A stretch of 64,000 nucleotides of DNA, taken from the NCBI GenBank assembly GCA_903921205.1, contig CAIXPF010000095.1, positions 1 through 64,000 on the forward strand, read 5' to 3'. Source of the DNA: an uncultured Acidimicrobiia bacterium. Lineage in GTDB: Bacteria > Actinomycetota > Acidimicrobiia > Acidimicrobiales > CAIXPF01. Below, one piece after another: positions 25,825 to 35,455 of the stretch. A program made the translations under genes and the position numbers. Each line of letters begins with the position of its first letter. Position 1 is the first letter of the stretch. The notes under the pieces are model-generated. The model saw only the letters and a program-made list of their open reading frames with translations. It had not been told where the DNA came from and made no database searches.

Positions 25825-28236
25825 TCACCCCGTCGGGAGCGGCGCCGACCCGGCCCGATCCGACGGATCGAGCACATCGAGCACATCGAGCACGTCGGCG
25901 TCGGACAACGAAGCGCGCACGTCGATGTCGACCCGGACCGCCACATCCGGACAGAAGCCCCGCACCGCCGCCGACAGCGCCTCGTGCAGCCGGGCCGCCA
26001 CCTCGCCCGCACGCTCGGCGGGGCACTCGAGCACCACCGAGTCGTGCACCGTCTGGGCGGGCCACACCTCGTCGTCATCGGCCAGCCACTGCCACAGCAG
26101 CGCGAATGCCACCAGCATGGCGTCGGCCACGCCGCCCTGGATGGGCGCATTGCGATGGGCGTTGCCGAGCACGGCGATCCGGTCCGACAACGTCCGCTCG
26201 AGCAGTCGGTCACGCTCGGCACGTCCCAGCCGCGACTCGACCCGTTGCACCATGGCCAGCCGCAGCGGCCGGTCGTCGAAGCGTCGGTGCAGTTCGCCGT
26301 CGGACAGCGCGGCGCCGTCGTCGGACAGCCGGACACCGTGGTCGGCCGCGACCTCCTCGCGTACGGCCACCCAGGCGGCGTCGCGCCGCTGGGAGGCGCG
26401 GACCGCGGCCGAGCGCAGCACCCCCCACATGCCGATGTCGAAGATCCGCCGGCGGCCGGCCAGTGTCCGGGTCTCCCAGCCGATGGCCGCGCCGTCGGTC
26501 CCCAGCACGACGGCATCCTCGAAGCGGGCCAACCAGCGCAGCCGCTCGGCATCACCGAGGTCCGGCCGGTCGGCGAGTTCCTCGGCGGTGGGGGCCCGGC
26601 CGTGCAGGGCGCGGACCTCACGACGGAAGGACCGCAGGCGATCGAAGCCGACCAGGAGCTCCAGGCTGGTGTCCCAGTCGGCTGCAGGCGGGTTGGCCGC
26701 GAGCTGATCGACGACGCGGTCGTGGCCGCGCAACCAGCCGGCCACGCCGGGGTAAGCCGTGAGGTACGCATCGAGCAGGCGTTGCGCAGCCTCGACGGTC
26801 ACCTCCTGCTCGGCGTTGCTGAGGCTGCGCGCCAGGGAACGGGCACCGAGCCCGTAGAGGATCCCGAAGTTGATGGCCTTGGCCCGCGCCCGCAACAGAC
26901 CATACCGTTTGGTATCCACATCGCGCAGTGCGTCGACATCCTCGCCGAACATCGCGCTGGCGGTGGCCACATGCACATCGCCACCACCCGCGAGCGCAGC
27001 CTGCAACGCGACATCGCCGGACACCTGGGCCATCCATCGCAGCTCGGCCTGGGAGAGATCGGCGTACACCAGGACCCGTCCCGCAGCCGGCCGGACGAAC
27101 GGCTTGGTCTCCGGCGCCAGGTTCTGGGCGTTGGGGAACCGGCTGGCCAGCCGGCCGGTCGACGTGCCCACGATCTGCAGGTACTGGGGTCGGATACGAC
27201 CGTCGTCGGCCACATGGTCGAGCAGGGCCTCGCCGTAGGTCGACACCAGCTTGGCGTGACGGCGGTAGCGCAGCAGCGCCTCGGCCAGCTCGCCGCCGAT
27301 CTCGCCGAGCACCGCAGCGGTCAGCGGATCGTGGGGACCGAGCAGACGCGCAGCTCCACCGGCTCGCTGGAAGTAGGTGCGGACCTCCCGCTCGGCATGG
27401 CGGTTGAGCGCCGCCTTGGCCTGGGGCTCCGATGCCGGGTTCCACGTCGGTTCGACCTCGACGGAGAACAGGTTCCCCTGGCCCCCACCGGTCAGCTCGG
27501 CCAGCTCGCTCTCGCTGCGGCGCAGCGCCGACTCCTGGTCGGCCAGGAAGTGCCGGTAGCCGTCCCGGTCGAAGGGGAACCCGCAACGGGTCAGCCGGTC
27601 GAGGAACGGGCGAGCCGCCATCTCCAGCTCCGCCGCGCCGACCAGACCTGCTCGCCCGAGGCGTTCGTTCAGCTCGTCGGCCACCCACAGGGTCACCACG
27701 GCATCGGCCCCGGCATAGCGCACCTGCTCGTCGGTGAGGTCGGTGTGCAGGTCGTAGCTCAGCTGGGTGGTGCCCTTGCCGTCGATCTCGATGCGCAGGT
27801 ACCGCCGCGCCGCCCACGCCAGGCCGTGGTAGAAGGCGAAGCCGCTGCGTCCCTGGTGGAGCAGGGCATCGGCGAACATGGCGTCCCACCAGCGCAGCCG
27901 CGCCGAGGGCGCCACCCCGGCCGGCTCGAACACCGCGGTATCGACCACCCCGGCGTCGAACGAGGCGTTCCACGCGGCCGCCCGCCGGCCCGACAGCAGC
28001 GGGGCCAGCTCGGCCGGGTCGAGGTCGCGGGCGTCGATCACCCACGCCGCCTCGTGGCCGGCCTGGTCACGGGTGGCGGCGGACAGCACCCGCATCGAGC
28101 CGGTGCCGATGTGGGTCTCGGTGTCGACGGCGAGCGCCACCGCGTCCTGCAGCGCCGCCGCGAACGCCGGGAGCTCGCTGCGACGGGAGATCCGCTGCAG
28201 CGGGACCGATTCCGGCTGTCGCGCCCGGTGCTGCAC
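25825..28236 (-). CDS. Pol I-family 3'-5' exonuclease/DNA polymerase lacking the 5' nuclease
   Basis: This protein is about 803 residues, from GTG 28236, one base after the preceding stop. An exonuclease domain has ALAVDTET (DxE), AAWNASFDAGVVD and YAGADAVVTLW. Polymerase motif A is VYADLSQAELRWMA, motif B is RAKAINFGILYG and motif C is VHDS. Canonical bacterial Pol I has VHDE in motif C; here Glu is Ser while the Asp is kept. Compared with the roughly 550-residue actinobacterial exonuclease/polymerase, there is an insertion of some 140 residues between motif B and the GRRR segment (LELLVGFDRLRSFRREV to WETRTLAG). No FEN domain is present. A repair or specialised role is more likely than the housekeeping PolA. 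Confidence 0.85.
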   Translation of the reverse strand: MQHRARQPESVPLQRISRRSELPAFAAALQDAVALAVDTETHIGTGSMRVLSAATRDQAGHEAAWVIDARDLDPAELAPLLSGRRAAAWNASFDAGVVDTAVFEPAGVAPSARLRWWDAMFADALLHQGRSGFAFYHGLAWAARRYLRIEIDGKGTTQLSYDLHTDLTDEQVRYAGADAVVTLWVADELNERLGRAGLVGAAELEMAARPFLDRLTRCGFPFDRDGYRHFLADQESALRRSESELAELTGGGQGNLFSVEVEPTWNPASEPQAKAALNRHAEREVRTYFQRAGGAARLLGPHDPLTAAVLGEIGGELAEALLRYRRHAKLVSTYGEALLDHVADDGRIRPQYLQIVGTSTGRLASRFPNAQNLAPETKPFVRPAAGRVLVYADLSQAELRWMAQVSGDVALQAALAGGGDVHVATASAMFGEDVDALRDVDTKRYGLLRARAKAINFGILYGLGARSLARSLSNAEQEVTVEAAQRLLDAYLTAYPGVAGWLRGHDRVVDQLAANPPAADWDTSLELLVGFDRLRSFRREVRALHGRAPTAEELADRPDLGDAERLRWLARFEDAVVLGTDGAAIGWETRTLAGRRRIFDIGMWGVLRSAAVRASQRRDAAWVAVREEVAADHGVRLSDDGAALSDGELHRRFDDRPLRLAMVQRVESRLGRAERDRLLERTLSDRIAVLGNAHRNAPIQGGVADAMLVAFALLWQWLADDDEVWPAQTVHDSVVLECPAERAGEVAARLHEALSAAVRGFCPDVAVRVDIDVRASLSDADVLDVLDVLDPSDRAGSAPLPTG

Positions 28237-28237
28237 G

Positions 28238-29518
28238 TCAGTCGGCGCCGGCGGCGAGCAGCGGCCGGTGCGCGCCTGCCACGGCGTCGAGGGCCGAGCG
28301 GAACCGCTCGATCGCATCCTGCAGCAGCGCGTCGTCGAGCACGGTGGACAGTGCGATCAATCCCCGTCCGGCGAAGAACAAGCCTGCGTTCAGCGCGGCG
28401 AGGTGGAACGACGTAGCCAGGTCGTGGTCGACCCGGACCTGGTTGGCCTCCGGGGGCACGGCGCTGAAGAAGCACTGCAGCAGGCTGCCCGACCGACGCG
28501 TACTGAAGGGTATGGCAAGCCGCGCGGCATGCTCGACGAGGGCGTCGTCGAGCCGTTGTGCCCGAACCGCCATGGCGTCGATGCGTTCGGCGGTCAGCTC
28601 GCGCAGCGACACCAGCCCCGCCGCTGCGGTCACCGGGTTGCCGTTGAAGGTGCCGGAATGGACCAGCCGGGGTGCGGGAGGGACGGTGACCGCCAGGTAC
28701 TCGGCCCGGCCGCCGACCGCCCCGACGGGCAGGCCACCGCCGATGATCTTGCCCATGGCGGTGAGGTCGGGCTCGACGCCGTGCAACCGCTGGGCACCGC
28801 CGGTGGACAGCCGCAGGGTGATCACCTCGTCGAGCACGAAGAGTGCCCCGGCGGCGCGGGTGGCCTCGGCAATAGCGGCGAGCGCCCCGGGCGGCGCAGC
28901 CGACAGCCCTGCGGAGCCCATCACCGGCTCGAGGATCACGGCGGCCACCTCGTGGCCGTGCCGGTCGAGCAACCGCTCGAAGTCCGCGACGTCGCCATGA
29001 CGGGCGAGCACCGTCTCGGGGCCGTCGTGGCCCAGGAAGCCGACCTCGAACTCCTCGAGCGAGCCGTGGTAGCCGTAACGGGCCATGGCCACCTTGCGGC
29101 GGCCGGTGACGGCGCGGGCGAGGTAGGCGCACAGCATCGTGGCCTCGGTCCCCGAGTTGCACAGACGCACCTGTTCGACCGAATCGACCCGCTCGCACAA
29201 GGCTTCCGCGAGCTCGAGCTGCTGGTCGTTGCGGGCCGGCCATGCCGTGCCCCGAGCCGCCTGCCGCTGCACCGCCTCGACGATCGGCGGGTAGGCGTTG
29301 CCGTGCACCAGGGACGTGTAGTTGCCCAGCAGGTCGAGGTAGCGGTTGCCGTCCACGTCGAACAGGTACGGCCCCTCGCCGCGCTCCATGGTCAACGGGT
29401 AGGGCGGGTGATACGTGGTGGTGCGGGTGTCGCCACCGGGCATGACCGCCAGGGCCCGCCGGTGCCGGCTCGCCGAGCCGGGGGTACGGGCCGTGAACGC
29501 CGCGAGGATCTCGCTCAT
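28238..29518 (-). CDS. Class III aminotransferase (glutamate-1-semialdehyde aminomutase-like)
   Basis: This 426-residue PLP enzyme has PGGDTRTTTYHPPYPL at the N-terminus, NSGTEATM for phosphate binding, FVLDEVITLRLSTGG (PLP-contacting Asp) and a catalytic Lys in LTAMGKIIGGGLPVGAVGG. These match the glutamate-1-semialdehyde 2,1-aminomutase branch. No other haem gene is nearby and the DNA polymerase follows directly, so a catabolic amino-acid role is as likely as tetrapyrrole synthesis. A TAGCCT box 6 nt before the ATG gives it a leaderless promoter. Confidence 0.88.
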   Translation of the reverse strand: MSEILAAFTARTPGSASRHRRALAVMPGGDTRTTTYHPPYPLTMERGEGPYLFDVDGNRYLDLLGNYTSLVHGNAYPPIVEAVQRQAARGTAWPARNDQQLELAEALCERVDSVEQVRLCNSGTEATMLCAYLARAVTGRRKVAMARYGYHGSLEEFEVGFLGHDGPETVLARHGDVADFERLLDRHGHEVAAVILEPVMGSAGLSAAPPGALAAIAEATRAAGALFVLDEVITLRLSTGGAQRLHGVEPDLTAMGKIIGGGLPVGAVGGRAEYLAVTVPPAPRLVHSGTFNGNPVTAAAGLVSLRELTAERIDAMAVRAQRLDDALVEHAARLAIPFSTRRSGSLLQCFFSAVPPEANQVRVDHDLATSFHLAALNAGLFFAGRGLIALSTVLDDALLQDAIERFRSALDAVAGAHRPLLAAGAD

Positions 29519-29524
29519 GGCGGG

Positions 29525-29530
29525 AGGCTA
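29525..29530 (-). promoter_or_regulatory. Leaderless-type -10 box before the aminotransferase
   Basis: TAGCCT on the minus strand ends 6 nt before ATG 29518. Confidence 0.5.
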
Positions 29531-29572
29531 TCCGAGCCTCCGTGGCCGGTGACGGCGTGGGAGACTGTGCCG

Positions 29573-30736
29573 ATGACGGCACGAAGCGAGCATGTGGCCT
29601 CCTGGGTGAGTCGGCTGGTGCAGATTCCCAGCGTCAACCCGCTGCACGCCGGTCCCCGGGCCGGTGTGCTCGGCGAGACCCGGTTGGCCGAGGCACTCGC
29701 CGGGTTCTTCACCGAGCTCGGCGCCGACTCGGTCGAGCTGGTCGAGGTGTTCGAGGGCCGGCCCAACGTGTACGGCATCTGGGAAGGCACGGGCGACCGG
29801 TGGGTGGTGCTCGACGTGCACACCGACACCGTCACCGTCGAGCACTGCGAGGGCGATCCCTTCGACGGCCGGATCGCCGACGGACGGGTCTACGGGCGGG
29901 GCTCGGTCGACACCAAGGCCTCGCTCGGGGTGATGATGGCGGTGCTCGAGCAGGCCCGCGCTGCCGGGCACCGCATCGAGCCCAACCTGGTGGTCGTGGG
30001 CTCGATCTCCGAGGAGGCCGGCGGGCTGCTCGGTGCGGTCGGCTTCCGCGAATGGGCCGAGGCCCGGGGGCTGCGACCCGACGAGGTGATCGTGGCCGAG
30101 CCGACCATGTGCGCCCCGATCCACGGCCACAAGGGCGGGGTCTCGCTCGACATCGCCGTCAAGGGCCTCGCCGCGCACTCGGCCAACCCGCATCTCGGGC
30201 GCAACGCCATCACCGCTGCGGCCAAGCTGATCCTGGCGCTCGAGGCCGAGCACCATCGCCTGCAGGCCCTCGTCCCCACCACCGCGGTCGGCAACGGCAC
30301 GCTGACGGTGGCCATGATCAACGGCGGCACCGGGGGCAACATCGTGCCCGACGCCTGCACGGTGACCGTGGGCCGCCGCATCGTGCCCGGCGAGGACAAC
30401 GAGGTGGTGGCCGACGAGCTGATGGCACTGGTGGAACGGGCCTGTCCGCTGCCGGTCGAGATCACCCGCGCCTATCTCGGCTCGCCGGCGTTCTACCAGC
30501 CACCGGACTCGCCCTTCGTCCAGCAGCTCGCCGCATGGGCGGGCACCGCACCCGAGGTGGCGGCCTACGGCACCAACGCCCTGCGCTACGACGGCTTCGC
30601 CGAACAGATGGTGGTGTTCGGCCCCGGCTCGATCGACAACGCCCACACCGCGGTCGAGTACGTGGAGATCGAGCAGCTCGAACGCTGTGCCGAGGTGTTC
30701 GCCCGCTGGCTGGGCCTGCCCGCTACCGGCGGCTGA
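29573..30736 (+). CDS. M20-family metallopeptidase/deacylase
   Basis: This protein is about 387 residues, from ATG 29573 (MTARSEHVASW). The dizinc M20 core is complete: VLDVHTDTV (metal His and catalytic Asp), YGRGSVDTKASLG (bridging Asp), VVGSISEEAGG (catalytic Glu pair), IVAEPT and a C-terminal IDNAHTAVEYV (metal His). The lid domain begins HKGGVSLDIAVKGLAAHS. This fits ArgE/DapE/succinyl-diaminopimelate-type deacylases and dipeptidases; the exact substrate is not evident. It is divergent from the aminotransferase with 54 bp between. Confidence 0.9.
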   Translation: MTARSEHVASWVSRLVQIPSVNPLHAGPRAGVLGETRLAEALAGFFTELGADSVELVEVFEGRPNVYGIWEGTGDRWVVLDVHTDTVTVEHCEGDPFDGRIADGRVYGRGSVDTKASLGVMMAVLEQARAAGHRIEPNLVVVGSISEEAGGLLGAVGFREWAEARGLRPDEVIVAEPTMCAPIHGHKGGVSLDIAVKGLAAHSANPHLGRNAITAAAKLILALEAEHHRLQALVPTTAVGNGTLTVAMINGGTGGNIVPDACTVTVGRRIVPGEDNEVVADELMALVERACPLPVEITRAYLGSPAFYQPPDSPFVQQLAAWAGTAPEVAAYGTNALRYDGFAEQMVVFGPGSIDNAHTAVEYVEIEQLERCAEVFARWLGLPATGG

Positions 30737-30771
30737 CCGACCGCCGGGCAGCGGCACGTATCCTCGTGCCC

Positions 30772-31650
30772 GTGCAGCACGTCAGCCTGGTGGTACTCGC
30801 AGCGGGCCTCGGTTCGCGTTTCGGTGGGACGAAGCAGCTCGCGGCGGTCGGACCGTCGGGCGAGGCGATCCTGGACTACACCATCAACGATGCCGGACAG
30901 GCCGGGTTCGACCGGCTGGTGCTGGTGATCCGCCACGAGCTGACCGCCCTCGTCGTCGACCATCTCCGTACCGTGCACGGCGACGGACTGGACTACCGGC
31001 TGGTCTACCAGGACGACTTCGGGCCCTCGCGAGCCAAACCGTGGGGCACCGGCCATGCCGTGCTCGCGGCGCACGAGGCCGTCACCGGCCCCTTCGCGGT
31101 CGTCAATGCAGACGACTTCTACGGCCGTCGAGCGTTCGAGCAACTGGCCCGGGCGTTGCGTGGCGACGCCGCCCCGACCCACCATCACCTGGTGGCCTAC
31201 CGGCTGGCCGAGACCCTCTCGGCATCGGGCACGGTCTCACGCGGGGTGTGCACGGCGCGCGCCACGGGCGAGTTGGTCTCCATCGTCGAGAACCTGGCGA
31301 TCGCCCGCGACGAGCACGGCGAGATCGTCTCGCTCGAGACCGGCCGTCGCTTCGACGCCGACACACCGGTGTCGATGAACCTGTGGGGCCTGCGCCCATC
31401 GATCCTCGAGGAGTTGCACCGGGCCTGGTCGGCGTTCTCGGCGGCGCACGGTGCCGAGAACGCCGACCAGGCCGAGTTCCAGCTCCCGACGGTGATCGAC
31501 GCCGCGGTGGCGGCCGGACGGGCCAGCGTCGGGGTCGAGCTCACCGACTCACCGTGGATGGGCGTCACCTACCCCGACGACCTGGCGGACGTGCAGGCAC
31601 GCATCGGCGACCTGGTCGCGGCCGGCGAGTACCCCTCACCGCTGCGCTGA
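30772..31650 (+). CDS. Sugar-nucleotidyltransferase-like protein
   Basis: This protein is about 292 residues. I prefer GTG 30772 because a TATCCT box (30759-30764) lies 7 nt before it; GTG 30766 is possible. The N-terminal nucleotide-binding signature is VVLAAGLGSRFGGTKQLAAVG. After it come GTGHAVLAAHE and VVNADDFYG (metal Asp pair), then SRGVC, VENLAI and VSMNLWGL. It probably transfers NMP to a sugar phosphate or similar metabolite. No sugar-pathway genes are adjacent. It follows the M20 gene by 35 bp. Confidence 0.85.
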   Translation: MQHVSLVVLAAGLGSRFGGTKQLAAVGPSGEAILDYTINDAGQAGFDRLVLVIRHELTALVVDHLRTVHGDGLDYRLVYQDDFGPSRAKPWGTGHAVLAAHEAVTGPFAVVNADDFYGRRAFEQLARALRGDAAPTHHHLVAYRLAETLSASGTVSRGVCTARATGELVSIVENLAIARDEHGEIVSLETGRRFDADTPVSMNLWGLRPSILEELHRAWSAFSAAHGAENADQAEFQLPTVIDAAVAAGRASVGVELTDSPWMGVTYPDDLADVQARIGDLVAAGEYPSPLR

Positions 31651-31693
31651 GCCGGCGGGCGCCGCAGGAAACGGCGCAGCGCGCCCTCCCCGG

Positions 31694-32071
<378 letters not shown>

Positions 32072-32101
32072 TCAGCTGAACGGGGTCACGGACAACGGCG
32101 A

Positions 32102-32620
32102 TCAATCCGCCAGGCCGGCCACCCGGCTCATCGGTACGGACGGTTCGAGGAGGTAGCCCCGCGAACGAATCGTGCGGATGGACAGCCCGAGCGGTTCGAC
32201 CCGGCGGCGCAGTCGCAGGATGTGGACGTCGAGGGCGTTACGGCCGGGGCTCTCACCGGGCCAACCGGCGACGGTGAGATCGTCGCGACGCACGACGCCC
32301 TTGAACGAGGCCACCAGGACCGCAGCCAGCCGGGCCTCGAGCGGGGGCAGGCTCACCTGGTCCCCGGAGAAGCGCAACACGCCCCACTGGTCCAGACGTG
32401 GGGTCAGCAGCCCGGCGTCGCGACCACGGGCGGTCAGCGCATCGATCCGGGCCTGGAGGTCGTTACGGTCGACGGGGAGCCGGACCCAGTCCTCGAGCGG
32501 GTCGACCGCCACCGGCGCCGGCGACTCCGGCTCGACCAGCAGCAACCTGGGCAGGCGCGCCTCGACCAGCTGATCACGACGTTGCCGCTGTGAAGGCCAG
32601 CGGACCAGCTCTACATCCAT
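32102..32620 (-). CDS. GlnR-like winged-helix regulator without a typical receiver
   Basis: This 172-residue protein has a C-terminal OmpR-type winged helix (about residues 80-165) ending IRTIRSRGYLLE, with recognition region RNALDVHILRLRRRVEPLG. The first 75 residues (LPRLLLVEPESPAPV...DPLEDWVRLP) look like a shortened, degenerate receiver with no phospho-acceptor Asp pocket. It is transcribed toward glnB, 66 bp upstream of it. Actinobacterial GlnR is an OmpR-type regulator with a non-canonical receiver that controls nitrogen genes, so a nitrogen role is a reasonable inference. TACCGT lies 8 nt before the ATG. Confidence 0.72.
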   Translation of the reverse strand: MDVELVRWPSQRQRRDQLVEARLPRLLLVEPESPAPVAVDPLEDWVRLPVDRNDLQARIDALTARGRDAGLLTPRLDQWGVLRFSGDQVSLPPLEARLAAVLVASFKGVVRRDDLTVAGWPGESPGRNALDVHILRLRRRVEPLGLSIRTIRSRGYLLEPSVPMSRVAGLAD

Positions 32621-32752
32621 CGGCGGTCACGGTACGGGCGCGACGTTTCCTGCCTGTTTCGTCCAGATGAACACGCCGCCGTCGGGCTGCGACCCCGGCC
32701 ACCCGGGCACGGCACGGTCACGGCACGGTCACGGTGTGCAAGGCTCGCCGCC

Positions 32753-34552
32753 ATGAGCGCTTCTTCGTTCACCACCCGTCCGGAGCTGCTCGGCAGCCTC
32801 GGGATGGCGGCGAGCACCCACTGGCTGGCCACCGGCACCGCGATGTCGGTCCTCGAACGCGGCGGCAACGCCTTCGACGCCGCAGTGGCGGCGGCGCTGG
32901 TCCTGCACGTGGTCGAGCCCCACAACAACGGACCGGCCGGCGACGTGCCCATCCTGGTGCGCACCGGGCGAGAAGGCCCTGTCGAGGTGCTCTGCGGGCA
33001 GGGACCCGCTCCGGCCGGGGCCACCATCGCCCATTACCGCAGCGAAGGCCTCGACCTGATCCCGCGCAGCGGTCTGCTCGCCGCCGTGGTTCCCGGCGCC
33101 GTGCCGGCCTGGCTCACCCTGCTGCGTGACCACGGCAGCTGGTCGGTGGCCGACGTGGCGGCGCCCGCCATCGGCTACGCCCGGACCGGCTGGCCGGTGG
33201 CCACCGCGACGGCGACCGCGGTGAACGGCTCGCGCCTGCTCTTCGAACAGTTGTGGCCGACCTCGGCGGCGTACTGGCTGCCCGCGGGCCGGGCACCCCG
33301 GCCGACCGAGCGCTGGCAGAACCCTGCGCTGGCGGACACCTGGGACCGTCTGCTGGCGGCGACCGCGGGCGAGACCGGGCGCGAAGCGCAGATCGACCTG
33401 GTGCTGCGCTGCTGGCGGGAGGGCTTCGTGGCCGCCACGGTCGACCGCTTCGTCCGCAACCCGGTGGGTGACGGGGTCGGCCACACCCATGCCGGGGTGC
33501 TGCGCGCCGAGGACCTCGCCGCCTGGCAGCCGGCCTACGAGCCGTCGGTGTCGCACGACTACGCCGGCTGGACCGTGCACAAGTGCGGGCCCTGGTCGCA
33601 AGGACCGGTGCTGCTGCAGTCGCTGGCCCTGCTCGAGCAGCTCCCGATCGACGGGATCGACGTGCTCAGCGCCGACTTCGTGCACCTCGTCGCCGAGGTC
33701 ATGAAGCTGACCTACGCCGACCGTGACACCTTCTACGGCGACCCCACCCGGGTTGCGGTGCCGCTCGACGTGTTGCTGTCGGCGGCCTACAACCGGCAAC
33801 GGGCCACCCTGGTCGACCTCACCCGCTCGAGCACCGAGTACCGGCCCGGCGTGGTGGCCGGGTTCGGCCACCCGCTCGACTACGCCGCTGCGGTGGCCCG
33901 CCAGGACGTGGCGCGGGAATGGGCGAGGCGGGTCAGCGGCGAGGCGGCCGGATCGGGCCCGCCCCGGGGCGACACCTGTCATCTGGACGTGGCCGACCGC
34001 TGGGGCAACGTGGTCTCGGCCACCCCGAGCGGCGGCTGGCTGCAGTCCTCGCCCCACATCCCCGAACTCGGGTTCCCGCTGGGCAGCCGTGCCCAGATGT
34101 TCTGGCTCGACGAGGACCATCCGTCGGCGCTGGCCCCGGGAAAGCGCCCCCGGACCACCCTCACCCCCAGCCTGGCCACGGCCGATGAGGGCCGGACCGC
34201 CCTGGCCTTCGGCACCCCCGGCGGCGACGGGCAGGACCAGTGGCAGCTGCAGTTCTTCCTGCGGGTGGTGCACGGCGGGCTGAACCTGCAGCAGGCCATC
34301 GACGCGCCGGCATTCCGGTCCTCGCACTGGCCCGACAGCTTCTGGCCCCGCCAGGCGTACCCCAACCGGCTCCTGGTGGAGGGTCGCTTCGGGGCCGAGG
34401 TCCTCGGCGAGCTCACCGCTCGCGGCCACCGGGTGACCGAGGCCGACCCCTGGTCGGAGGGGAGCATCTCGGCGGTGCTCAGCCCGGCGGAGGGTTTCCT
34501 GCGCGCCGCGGCCAACCCCCGGGGCATGCAGGGCTACGCAGCCGGGCGCTGA
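32753..34552 (+). CDS. Gamma-glutamyltransferase-family Ntn hydrolase
   Basis: This 599-residue protein is of the GGT family, which self-cleaves before a Thr to form large and small subunits. Features are MAASTHWLATGTAMSVLERGG at the N-terminus (normally ASSHPLAT) and GNAFDAAVAAAL. The nucleophile region is PRGDTCHLDVADRWGNVVS, with Thr where the family has TTH. Then follow TPSGGWLQSS and, in the small subunit, KRPRTTLTPSLAT and FGTPGGDGQDQWQLQ. No signal peptide is visible, so it is probably cytoplasmic. The substrate could be glutathione-like or other gamma-glutamyl amides; mycothiol-using bacteria have several such paralogs. Confidence 0.88.
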   Translation: MSASSFTTRPELLGSLGMAASTHWLATGTAMSVLERGGNAFDAAVAAALVLHVVEPHNNGPAGDVPILVRTGREGPVEVLCGQGPAPAGATIAHYRSEGLDLIPRSGLLAAVVPGAVPAWLTLLRDHGSWSVADVAAPAIGYARTGWPVATATATAVNGSRLLFEQLWPTSAAYWLPAGRAPRPTERWQNPALADTWDRLLAATAGETGREAQIDLVLRCWREGFVAATVDRFVRNPVGDGVGHTHAGVLRAEDLAAWQPAYEPSVSHDYAGWTVHKCGPWSQGPVLLQSLALLEQLPIDGIDVLSADFVHLVAEVMKLTYADRDTFYGDPTRVAVPLDVLLSAAYNRQRATLVDLTRSSTEYRPGVVAGFGHPLDYAAAVARQDVAREWARRVSGEAAGSGPPRGDTCHLDVADRWGNVVSATPSGGWLQSSPHIPELGFPLGSRAQMFWLDEDHPSALAPGKRPRTTLTPSLATADEGRTALAFGTPGGDGQDQWQLQFFLRVVHGGLNLQQAIDAPAFRSSHWPDSFWPRQAYPNRLLVEGRFGAEVLGELTARGHRVTEADPWSEGSISAVLSPAEGFLRAAANPRGMQGYAAGR

Positions 34553-34620
34553 GCGGGTTGACCGGGCCCCGCTGGGCGGAGCGGCCGGGTGGGCGCGGCC
34601 GCAACCGGAACGTGTCCCGG

Positions 34621-34626
34621 TAGCTT
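34621..34626 (+). promoter_or_regulatory. Leaderless-type -10 box before 34633
   Basis: TAGCTT ends 6 nt before the ATG at 34633. Confidence 0.5.
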
Positions 34627-34632
34627 CGGGGC

Positions 34633-35430
34633 ATGCGGGTCTGGCGAACGGTCCTCCTCCTCGGTGTTGCCTCGATCGGGCTGAGTCTGCTCGGGGCCTG
34701 CGGCGGCAGCGATTCCGTCGGCGAGCCGCGTTCGCGGGCCGAGCAACTCGACGGGCGCACCTTCGTGGCCCAGCAGCTCAGCCAGGACGGCGCCTCGCTG
34801 CCGCTGGCCCCGGGTTCGACGATGACGGTCGGGTTCTCCGGCGGGAAGCTGACGGCCTCCGCCGGCTGCAACACGATGGGCGGGTCGTTCACCATCGAGG
34901 GCACCGCTCTGGTGGTGGGCACCCTGGCCATGACCGAGATGGCCTGCGCCGAGGCGATCATGGCTCAGGAGCAGTGGCTGAGCCATCTGCTGTCCTCGAA
35001 GCCGACGGTGGGGATCGAAGGGGTCTCGCTCACCCTCGCCGGTGAGGGCTCCACCGCCGTGCTGATCGATCGGGCCGTGGCCGAAGCGGCGCCCCCGATC
35101 CGGGGCACCACCTGGTTGCTCACCACCGTGATCACCGGTCAGACCGCGTCGACCCCGCCGACCGGGGTCGAGTCGACCCTGCTGATCGAAGGCGACCGCC
35201 TGACGATCCAGGGCGGCTGCAACCGTGGCGGGGCCACGGTGACCATCACCGACGGCGTGTTGACCACCGGCCCGTTCATGATGACGAAGATGGCCTGCGA
35301 GCCCGCCGGCCAGGCGCTCGACCAGACCCTGCTCGACGTGTTCGGCGCCGCGCCGACCTCCCGGGTCGAGGGTCAGAACCTCTTCATCGACGCCGACACC
35401 ACCAGCCTGGTCTACGTGGCGAGGAACTGA
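34633..35430 (+). CDS. Lipoprotein with two META (HslJ-like) domains
   Basis: This 265-residue lipoprotein has a lipobox SLLGACGG (Cys near residue 24). Two META domains follow (about residues 38-140 and 155-262). Each has the typical start (LDGRTFVAQQL; IRGTTWLLTTV) and the GGCN/AGCN motif (ASAGCNTMGGSF; IQGGCNRGGATV), with a second Cys in MTxMAC. The paired cysteines probably form disulfides outside the cell. META proteins are linked to heat-shock or novobiocin tolerance and envelope functions. It stands alone between GGT and the convergent dehydrogenase. Confidence 0.88.
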   Translation: MRVWRTVLLLGVASIGLSLLGACGGSDSVGEPRSRAEQLDGRTFVAQQLSQDGASLPLAPGSTMTVGFSGGKLTASAGCNTMGGSFTIEGTALVVGTLAMTEMACAEAIMAQEQWLSHLLSSKPTVGIEGVSLTLAGEGSTAVLIDRAVAEAAPPIRGTTWLLTTVITGQTASTPPTGVESTLLIEGDRLTIQGGCNRGGATVTITDGVLTTGPFMMTKMACEPAGQALDQTLLDVFGAAPTSRVEGQNLFIDADTTSLVYVARN

Positions 35431-35455
35431 CGGCCGGCGCCGGGTCCTGCGACGC

